DNA from: Prostheceraeus crozeri
Lineage: Eukaryota > Platyhelminthes > Polycladida > Euryleptidae
Assembly (NCBI GenBank): GCA_907163375.1
Contig: CAJQUW010014743.1
Location: forward strand, 62,001-126,000
DNA: 64,000 nt
Direction: 5' to 3'
The position numbers and the translations under genes are program-made. The first letter of the stretch is position 1. Each line of letters begins with the position of its first letter. The notes beneath the pieces were generated by a model that was given only the letters and a program-made list of their open reading frames with translations, did no database searches and had not been told where the DNA came from. Below, piece after piece: positions 43,350-53,300 of the stretch.

Positions 43350-44294
43350 TCTGAAAAGCAAGTCTTGGAAAATTTGAGAGACAAAAATCTTACATTTCTA
43401 CCCTCAGATGGAGGTTCTGAATTCTGCATTGCTAGTAAAGACAATTGCAAGGATGCTGGTGTCAGACACTTAACATATTTCAACATACAAGCGAATTCCA
43501 CATTTAACCTCGTCAACAATTGAACAAAGAATAAACTCCGTTTGGAAAAACATTGCCAAAGATAGACATTTTTCGACATCTATCACTAAAGTTATGTAAC
43601 AACTAGCTCTACGATGCCTCAATTTTACCATCTGATAAAAACACAAAGAAAGTGACCAATTGAAAATCTGACCCATTGTCTCAAACATTAAAGGACCAAC
43701 CAAGAAACTATCATGGCTATTAACGAACTTGCTATCGCCTATGCTGAAAAATATTCCAACGCACCTTGAATCAAGTCTTCAGCTAACCAATTCAATAAAG
43801 CATGTGACTGCAAGTGAACAACTTCATTCTTTCAGCTATGATACCGCATCAATGTATACTTCGACTCCAATCGATGATGCTGTATCGGCCGTAATTAGCA
43901 AACTTGAAGACAATAATGTTCTTTATATCATAGGTTTATCGCTGAGCAGCATACAAATCTTTTGAATATCATTCGTCATAATACGTTCTTTCATTACCAA
44001 GGTGCAATTTACCAACAAATCAAAGGCTTACCAATGGTTAACTCCCTTTCTGGATTACTTGCTTCAATTTTCATAGAGATAACTCTCCAAAACATCAACC
44101 ATCTGCCCTTATTCAAGCGATGCGTAGATGACTGTTCTGCCTTAATGAACAGTGAAGAACAAGCTCTGGATCTCTGACAGTCTCTAACTGCTAGTATCCA
44201 GACATCCGATGCATCGCAGACATCAGATGCAGTACCCAGACTTGAAATTTGAAATTGAGTATCCTAGTAATGATAATAAAACTCTAAGTTTCAC

Positions 44295-44930
44295 AAATGA
44301 AAAGTCGATGTGTCACGACCGGTTTCAGTCTATTTCAGACCATCTTCAGGTGTATGTACAGACATGGAAAAATCGACTTATATACTAAAATGATTAAAAC
44401 TAAAGGAGAAGTGATCAGTAAAATTTCGTCGGTCACAGAAAGACCCTCAGCTTGTATGACGAATCGTGTTCATTCAATGTTCTGTCAGTGCTATGGCAAA
44501 GTGCAATACTTTCAGCTATTTTCGTGTACTTGGTTTTGTAGATTATCGTAAAATCGTCAAAGTCCGCATTGTGCAGATGTTTAGAAATTTCAGTTTCATT
44601 AGGAATGCCGCGAATATGTTCTTTCATTCTAGTGTAGAGATGACGCTTAGTCTCACCAATATAGCTGCTTGAGCACAGCTTACAGGAAAATTTATAAACT
44701 ACATCAGAGGAGAGACTAAACTTCAACCTGTCTTTGTTTGGAAAAAGGTTAGCAGTCTTAAGTGTTCTGTAAGAAACAATAATTTTATGATTCGCTGGAA
44801 GCAATTTGTTCAAACTATCAACAGTCTTTCTAGTTTGGCTCTCAAGACTTTTGACAAAAGGGAGGCGCCAGTATATGTTTTTAATATTACGATCGCTAGG
44901 TTGGAAATTGTCAACATTATCGACTTCACA
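44295..44930 (-). mobile_element. Penelope-like element E: 3' fragment inserted in element D
   Basis: The minus strand encodes RLPFVKSLESQTRKTVDSLN, PANHKIIVSYRTLKTANLFP and a GIY-YIG domain (VVYKFSCKLCSSSYIGET, LYTRMKEHIRG, HLHNADFDDF). It ends at a motif CTGAAGATGG... TGAAACCGG near 44320-44350. The host element resumes in its own frame family on the far side, which shows that E arrived after D. Confidence 0.75.
44323..44349 (-). ncRNA. Hammerhead-ribozyme-like core in element E
   Basis: On the minus strand CTGAAGA is followed by a hairpin GTCT...AGAC and then GAAAC, matching the conserved CUGANGA, stem II, GAAA order of hammerhead ribozymes known from Penelope-like elements. Stems I and III and the cleavage site were not established. 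Confidence 0.4.
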
Positions 44931-45908
44931 ATCACTGTAAATTTATCTCATGACTTTCAATTTGAATTCTATAAGAAAGCTGCAAAGAAGAACATCTTTG
45001 TGCATTCTAAGTCACATATGCCAACAAAGACGAAAATGAATTTCATGCTGAATGAGAAGAAGAGAATTTCTGAACGATGCTCTGATAGATAAATTTTCAA
45101 AAAGCACAAGAGAATTTGTCAAATTATTACGCATCAACAGATACTGGACAATGTCATAAGATCTTCAAACATGAAGCTCCAATGACGAAAGAAAATCAAA
45201 AAACGAAACAATCAGTGCCTCAATAAGGATGTTTTACATTTTCCTTTCCCGTGCATTACAGACAATACTGATTCAAGGATAAAAAATTTTTATAAACAAA
45301 AACTCAACGTTCGATTGACTAGATACAGCAAAACACTTCGTCAGCAACTAAAGTAGAGTGAAACAAATATGAAACTATGTTCTCTTACGAACTGTCCAAT
45401 GATTGACAAACAGTTGTGTAACCGAAAAAATGTTGTTTATAAAGTAGGCTGCAGGAAATGTAACAAATTTTATGTAGGCAACACTATACGTCCAATTCAT
45501 GTCCGCTTTAAAGAACATCTATCAACTCCAACATCATCTATTTTTAAAGTTGAGCATGCCAGCACTGTAGTCGTTTTGGCCTACGAAAACGATAATACTA
45601 ATTTGAGAACACGCGAGGCATTCTTTACACATAAACTCAATTCATCTATCAATAGTAGAATTGAACTTGACAGCTATCGTGAATTTGTTTTTTGCTCACT
45701 ACTTTCCTTAATCTGCTCCACTAACATAGCTCATCATTCTTCATCTTTCATGTCAGGTCAATTCTCCTTTTGCTACTGGTGAAGATATGTAACCCAGTAC
45801 AATCTGTTCATATCTACATTGTATAATACCACATATCTTCTCATTGTAAATACAATTTTCAAACTAATAATTTTAACTCCTCACTAACATCAATGGATTC
45901 TTTTGTAC

Positions 45909-45938
45909 CTGAAGATGATTGCTGGATAGCAGTCGAAA
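45909..45938 (+). ncRNA. Hammerhead-ribozyme-like core at the 3' end of element D
   Basis: CTGAAGA at 45909-45915 is followed by stem GATTGCT (45917-45923), loop GGAT and AGCAGTC (45928-45934), then GAAA (45935-45938). The seven-pair stem contains one G-U pair. This is the CUGANGA, stem II, GAAA arrangement of the hammerhead core. Whether stems I and III form around it could not be decided by eye. Confidence 0.45.
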
Positions 45939-45960
45939 AATTTTGTGCACATTTGCAATA

Positions 45961-48536
45961 GTAACAACATCATAAAATACATGTACTCCTGACTCTTTCC
46001 AACTATAAATCTAAAAATGACCAGTCAGGGCCTCTTTCAAACAATCAAAGAATAATTTTGTTTCAAGTTCACCAGACTGCTCTTTATTTATGATCCGATT
46101 AAAGTTATCAACTGCTTCAATGGTTCCTCCATTGTTAGGAATGTTACTTTCTGCCTTCTTTTAATAGTCGCATCCAAATTGATTGTGTTTTGGCAAATTC
46201 AACAAGAAGAGCAATTGATGTTTTCATGAGTCACATTCTTTAGGAATTTTAGATAATGTTATTGATTTGTATCAATGATTGCGTGGATCTCTTCAGGGTT
46301 GACGAGGTCCTTCATTGTCATTATTTATCCTTTTTTTGAAGGCTTTACTTATTTCTTTTGTGTCGAGATGAATTCCTATAGTACATGCATTGGTTACTTC
46401 AGAATATCGATGTTAACATGTACAATACATCACATCCTATCATTTAAGTTGCCTATATCTGATGCCTGGGTTTTCTGTTAACTTTTCATTAACTTTGGTA
46501 ACTGTCGTGAGATATCAAGCTTCAGTTGCGCAACAGCGATTATTACTAAGACCACGTTACTGACAACGTTAGGACAAGACACATTGAGGCAAGAATATTG
46601 GTGTATTTTGTTCAATAACAAGCACAATGCTGATAGTTAATCAATTAATTCATTCGATTTTTCGTCTCACATAACAGAAAGAAGATTGTGCTCTCACGTG
46701 AAATTGCTCTGACTCAGTAGCTGGACTCAGCCCCACGATACTTTATTAGTTAGTTTCCTGAATGATCCTACAGTCCGTTTCTCAAATCGCTACCCGAAAA
46801 ATTTTTGTATCTTACTTTATTCTCATCAGATATAGTCGTAAACCCATAACTAATTGATTGGTAACTTTATTTTCTTGGTCAGCCTAATCACTTCGTTAAG
46901 GAAACTGTGTTTCCCTAATTAAATGAAGCCGTTATTGATCGGAGGTTTGTTTTTCGCTTTATGGTGTTATTAGTTAGTCACAGCCCATCTCAAGCCAGAA
47001 TTTTCATAATAAAATAATCATATCGAGAAATTTAGCCAATTATATGTCTGTCAATTATCGATGCCTTCGGCCTCGAATGTAACATCGAGTGAAGAACGAG
47101 TTGAACAACCAATGAACGATTCAATGAATTAACACATATACCAATGGGAATGTTTTCACATTCGCCAGAGAAATTTGTCTGAATTATTCAACTTGATCAA
47201 TGAGCATTTTGGTTCAATAATCATATTTTCACATATAATGGCAGAACATCAGTGCAAATAGAAGGCTTATCTCAAGGTGGATAGTCAAAGAATAAGACAC
47301 TCCTCGCTCACCCTTTCTTAAAACCTTAAATGACAGAAGATTCAGAAGTAGCAAATGACAGCAGAAAAGAAACTGGCCCTCGGGAAAGTTCTCGTCTATG
47401 TCATCACTGGTCTCGAAAGGGCACAATGTAATTTAAAGTTCGGGTGAAGGATATTAGTGATCAAAAATGCAAACAGCTTCAGTTAGTCTCGTTACCTTGT
47501 GTATGCTTAATTGGTGTCAAGTCAAAATGATCCTCGCACAATGGTCTTGATAAATTATCCCAGGGAAAGAAAGCATTGAAATAAAATTTAAATTAGGTGC
47601 CGATGTTAGCAACATTTAAGGCCTACGTTTGTGTGAATGTTTTAGACGAAAAATCGATGGTCTCTGACAGTTTTATTACAGAGTAGGCCTAAATAGGTCT
47701 ATCTCCACGAACTGTCAGAGGCTACCGCATTAATTATCCACATAAGATTTTAGCAGACACATAGGCTTTGGTAGTTGCTTAGAACACAACTGTTACTTAT
47801 TTTAGATAACAGAATCTTTAAATTCTACATGTTGAGGCATTCTCGGAAGTTTTGTTAGAACTGAGCTTCGGGCCATTCTGACCAGGTGCCTCTTGATTGA
47901 CCTTGTTGCTTTGACATGTTTTAAACTCGATTATTTTAAGATATTTTAAGCAATTAAAGTTTTTCTCAACCCTACATTCGCTTACCTGCACCCACTCATA
48001 TCTGCTTGTCATTCATGTCATTGATCTTAAATTCAATGTCTTACAAAAAGCGGTTAGGAGCATATTAGGAGCATTTTCGTAATCAGATAGGTCCGCTGAG
48101 ACTACAAATTGGTTATTTCGATACCTCTCCTGCAAAAGTTCCTCTCAATGCTGATTTAAGCAGCATTAAGAAATCGGAACTGCCAGTACTGCGCAACAAT
48201 GTCGACGTTCTTCAGGCATATTTTTTTTCGGAAAACACAACTGTGTAGTCTTGTTTTTTATACTATATTAATAATCTTGTTTATATTATATATATAATAT
48301 TTGTTCATTTATTGTCTTGAGTTCGTCAGGACATCACCCGGCTTATACATGAAGCGATTATTGATAAAATCATAAATTCTTGTGATCTTCTCAATCAAAT
48401 TTGTATTACCTCACTGTTTTTCAAGGTTATTACTTATGTGGTACCAGGTACGTTAATTTTGTTTTTGTGTCATCTGCTATTCAGGTCTCACTTAACAGAT
48501 GGTTCCTCATTTCATCGCTGCAAACATGTATTCTCT
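45961..48536. other. Intergenic region, nothing recognised
   Basis: AT-rich DNA without supported genes. A small inverted repeat around GGTCTCTGACAG and CTGTCAGAGGCTACC lies at 47659-47727. Confidence 0.35.
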
Positions 48537-48614
48537 CATTTGTAAGACACAGTTATCGACTACATTTGTAAGACACAGTTATCGACTACATTTGTAAGAC
48601 ACAGTTATTGACTA
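48537..48614. repeat. 26-bp tandem repeat, three copies
   Basis: TTTGTAAGACACAGTTATCG plus ACTACA is repeated three times from 48539; the third copy has a single change (TATTG). Confidence 0.85.
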
Positions 48615-49206
48615 AAAAGTTTTAATTGATAAAACTGCAAACCGAACGCGCTTCGCGCATTCTCGCATCAACGGGACGATTATGAACAACAGACAATGAA
48701 ACAAACTTAAAAAATTTCTTTCACTATTGAATTTACTCTGGTATTCAGAGGCATTGGATTCTTACCATAACTTAACGTTGGTGTTCATGACATGTATTTT
48801 GTAACTGATTTCCGATAATGAGGCATTGATAACCATTGTTTTATGTCATCTTCACTTCTTCCAATGACTGTCTTTAGGGCTTTTCAAATTTTGGTGGAGT
48901 TCGACAATGAATTCTAACTACTGATACGTAGCTCACTTTAGCATACGTATCTCCACTAGGCACGGAGAGCAGAGACATGCTAGTATAGCTAAGTCTTCAT
49001 CTACCGCTCTCAATGAAAATATCAAAAATAAACATCGAAATATAGGCAGCACTGAGGATTTTCAGGTCGATGTCATTGCTAAGCTGGCGAGTATTGTAGA
49101 CCGAACATTAATCATTGAAGCCAAAGACATTGCACACTTGAAGCCTTCAATCAATAGATGACGCAAAGTACTTTGCTACGGTCTGCAGATCGCAATTTGA
49201 ACATCT

Positions 49207-49917
49207 AGTCCGGCAGCCAGAACGAGTTTCTGAAGGGAACGAGGCCGAAAATGAGACTTTCACAGAATGATGCACACCACATATTTACTACGAATCACTG
49301 CGTCTGCCGAGTTCTAGTGAGTTCCTGTTCTTGTCAGACAGGATAAAAAAAACACATGTTAATCCAGATTGCATTTGTCAGCTAAAATGAAATTTTCTTT
49401 GTTTTCTCTGACTAAATGAAAAGTACTAAGCCCAGAGTCATAATTTCTTGGCATGAAATGTCTTCAAGTCATTTCCTATTATGTGCATGTGCTATATCAT
49501 GCATCTGATCGGCAATGTGTGTGAGAATGTGGTTGAATGTGGATAAAGTTGCTCAAAATGCTTGTGTTTGCCGACATTAAGAGGCTTGCCAAATCTGAAT
49601 GTTTTCAGCTTTATAGGCAGGAGTGCATGAACATGATAGGAAATGACGTGAAGACATTTCATGCCAAAAATTATGACTGGGCTTAGTAGTTTTTGTTTGA
49701 TCAGAGAAAGCATAGAAAATTTCATTATAGCTGAAAAATGCAATCTGCGTCCCATTGGATTAACATATGTTTTTCCTTGATCCTGTCTGACAAAAAGAGG
49801 AACTCACTGGAACTCGGCAGACGCACCGATTCGTAGTGAGCAGAATATGTACATCATTCTGTGAAAGTCTCATTTTCGGCCTCGTTCCCTGCAGAAACTC
49901 GTTCTGGCCGCCGGAAT
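49207..49917. repeat. Foldback element with arms of about 280 bp
   Basis: The left end CCGGCAGCCAGAACGAGTTT and the complement of the right end CCGGCGGCCAGAACGAGTTT match, and similarity continues through GGGAACGAGGCCGAAAATGA, CAGAATGATG and on to about 49485. The right arm runs about 49620-49915. The middle 130 bp is unique. No coding frame fits a transposase, so this is a non-autonomous long-terminal-inverted-repeat or foldback transposon. Confidence 0.7.
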
Positions 49918-50142
49918 AATCGACCTTACAGGAGGCGGGCTCGCCACTTAACTTAACAAACTTTTCACTCGAGCCTATGAATTATTTTCTAACCAGATAT
50001 ACCTCTTTAACTGTTTTGAAACATATTGCCATCGTTCAACTAAAACAAAGACAGAACATGGGATTGGTGCTAACCATGTTATTGATGGATGACACTCTTA
50101 TGCATTAGTACGCTACTAACTCGAGCTCCTATCATTTCAGCG

Positions 50143-50355
50143 ATGGACTCTCTCATGCAAGCATTGCCGGAAGAGAGTTCTCCCATTACAGGACTGTGCA
50201 TAGTTAGTGATGCCACTCGTGTTCCCTTGAGCTACTCAGTTATCGACAGGACTCTCGACAACGATGACGCGGACTTGTGGAAGGATAAAGGATTTCTGTG
50301 GGGAAAACGAACCTTGAGATATATTTGTGTCTGTCGGGCGCTGTTCGATGATAAA
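50143..50355 (+). CDS. MVB12: MVB12 coding exon 1
   Basis: 71 codons from MDSLMQALPEESSPITG to RALFDDK, donor GTGAGT in phase 0. It holds the first MABP repeat with ADLWKDKGFLWGKRT. The exon begins at acceptor CATTTCAG (50140), so a non-coding 5' exon lies upstream. Confidence 0.8.
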
Positions 50356-53300
50356 GTGAGTCGAATGATCTTGGTTGAAAGTGACGGATCCAATAGTTCA
50401 TCCAACTTCATTTTTAGGGTGATCCTCGCGACGTTTTAACAGAAATGGCACTCATTAATGACAAGGAAGAGGTACCACACGGCTTCCGTGCTGAGGAATA
50501 TACCATTGACAGCAGTGAGTTGATGTTTGTTCATTCTTACGTGATTTTATTCGGATAGGACCGGGGCGTCCGGTGGTGTTGCAAGGTGGATATGCACGGC
50601 ATTCATTCTAGAGACGCACTTCTGATCAGAGAGCTGACGTTGATCCCATCCTAATGGCATGATAGCTAATCCGATCCGACTTCGAATCGATATCTCAAAT
50701 CAATGCTATTCAGGAGCAACCTTTTGTATTTCAAATGTCAACATTGATGGATAGCGGTCTCTAATGGCAAACCGTTTTTCATTATTTCATGCGGATATCC
50801 GCGTGTCTTATGGCAGCTGGAGGCTGACCAATCCTGTTTTACTTCACCGTCATCAGTAGTGAGGATTATATGATATGCACGATATTATTATATATCTTAG
50901 GTTGCATTTTGAAGTGTCTTCTGTCTACGTACGCAAAAAACAGTTTGATGTTATTTGTAAAATTCTCAGTGACAAGAGATATGTTGAATTCTCAAGAGGA
51001 AGGGGTGCTTTTAGCTGGGTATTTTGTTTACCGATTCATCGAGCTGGATATGCTCTCAATGCATTAGAATTCCGAGGCTCGATAACAATGCGTTATGCTT
51101 TTGAAGTAGAAGGTATCTTGGAATGTAATGCCTATGAACAGCATAACCATAACGATCACATCTTAACTTGTAAAATGGAAGCTACGTTTCAACTCTGTGA
51201 AGAAGGGTCTGACCCGAAACGTCGAGTGAATACTCGTATTTCTTTTCCGAAAGGTTTTGCAGAAATTCAAACGAGTGCGTTTCTCTAATACGAGTGCAGC
51301 CTACAAAATGGAGGCTACGTTTCTTTGAGACACACTGCTCTTGGAGACTTCAAGGACAAATATTCAAATAAGAGTTTTCATGTGATTTTCAAACCAGCCA
51401 GCGTCGATGCTGATTTCAACAGGAGAAGGCATAGAGTATACATATTATGTAGAGTGGTAACTCCGCATTTATTAAATCCCCAATGTGTATACACTTTCGA
51501 TTTTATTGAACTCAAGGGAGATACAGTTGGCATTGTCACAAAATGTGAGACATGTAAATTTTTTGCAGCTTTGAAGAAATTACAACGGGAAATGAATGAT
51601 CATGATTGTAATGCAGAAGGAATGATGGTATTTTACAGATCCTCATGACAGCCTTGGAGATTTAATGTTTGCTGAATTAGCAATTCGATGGGTTCCTATT
51701 GCTTTCATGCTGAACACCTAGAGCATTTTCTTAAGCGTGATCATATCACAGGCAACCTGCCACTGGCAGAGCAAAATCACAGAATCAAAGACAACGACTT
51801 CATTTAACTTTGAAAGATGTAAATGGTTTCACATCACTATTCAGATTCTATAAATGAAACATGAATTTAGTGATCGAATCATAAAATCATGCCGGTGAAA
51901 ATTGAATTAAAAACGTGAAATTTCAGCCAAGAAAACACGAATAATATCGCGACCTTTTCATGAAGACTTCCATTATAATACAATTCATGAAATTCCCTTG
52001 ATAACCTGCTTGATTTCCTCTTAGTTAGGATGCTTATTATCAAATATTCATTCCTTTTGATATACAACTTGTTTCATACTACAGTAAGTCCCCGAATGAC
52101 GAACGGGATGCGTTCCAGGACCTTGTTCGTTATTGAACTTTGTTCGTTATTCGAGACGTGCATGCCAAACTGTCTATATCAACTATCAGTGCCCACCTCT
52201 GGAATTGTAGCATCTCCTCGCAACTTGACACAAAATAAAAAGCAATTTTTCGATTAAAAATCGTTTATTTTAAAGTTATTGCCACAGTAAAGCTATTTTT
52301 TCTCGGTGCTTTCTCAAACAGCACATGTACTCTACGTAAACTTCACTAACTAGTATTAACTAGTAGGCATTTAGCTAGTATAACTAGCGGAAGCTGGAGT
52401 CTCCTTATCAGAACTGATGACATAAGTTGGGTCAATTTCACACGTGGCGCCGGTAGCAGATGTATTAGCACTAGAGCTCCTTGTAGATGGTTTGAAGAAT
52501 GAAGCTATTGACAGCTGCTTTGTGATCCCCTTCTTCTCCTTGTAGAGTTCCATGTAGGGAGGAAGAAGCTCTTGATGGCTCGTGGAAAATTGATGGAAGC
52601 GAGCTACATCTGGGTCATTGTGTTCAAGGAGACCAAGGCCCTTCTCAAACAATGCAAACGCCTCCGCCAGAACCTTTCTTATCAGTCCCTTGTGCTCGAC
52701 ATTCCCCAGCTGCTGTGCTTCTTCTTCTTTCTGCTTTTTCCTCTGTTCCTCAAGCTCAAGAAGATCTTCGTTGGACAGTTCATCTGCATGGGCATCGAGG
52801 AGCCCGCGGACATCCACTTCATCAATGTCCAGCTGGAGATCGTTGCCCAAGGAGACCACATTTCTGACGACTGACTGAATCTCCTCCTCAAACTCTGATG
52901 CGTCGCTAACAACAGTAGGGAGCAGCTTGTGCCACACAGCACTCAGGGTAGAGTCGGAGACCTCTGCCCAAGATGCGCCAATATTCCTCACGGCCTTCAA
53001 GATGTCGCACTCCTTCCACCACTGTCGAAGTGTTATGCCACGGGTCTCGGTCTGCTGCACTGCTTGGCTGAAAGTTTGGCGGAGATAGTACTTTTTGAAA
53101 GGTTGAAGGATTGCAGTCGTGTTGGGCGGCAAATACATCACCCTAACGTCTGCATGAAGGTCGTCGAGAAACTCAGGGTGGCCGGGTACGTCATCGAGGA
53201 GGAGGAGGATGTGAAAAGGAATCTCTTTTTTCTGGGAGAAGGCTCTCACTTGAGGAATGAAGCACTCGACGAACTAATCCTGAAATATCTGGCGAGTGAC

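Larger units (their letters stand above)
43350..45960 (+). mobile_element. Penelope-like element D: reverse transcriptase plus GIY-YIG, broken and split by element E
   Basis: Reading along the plus strand: N-terminal RT blocks (NLRDKNLTFLPSDGGSEFC, PQFYHLIKTQRK), FSYDTASMYTSTPIDDAV, AIYQQIKGLPMVNSLSGLLA, a catalytic-site region around FKRCVDDCSAL, DFTITVNLSHDFQFEFYKK and finally a GIY-YIG nuclease (VVYKVGCRKCNKFYVGNT, IHVRFKEHL, TREAFFTHKLNSSIN). The order RT then GIY-YIG is diagnostic for the family. It is broken in many places and carries element E, in reverse orientation, at about 44295-44930. Its 3' end has a hammerhead-like motif at 45909-45938. Confidence 0.8.
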
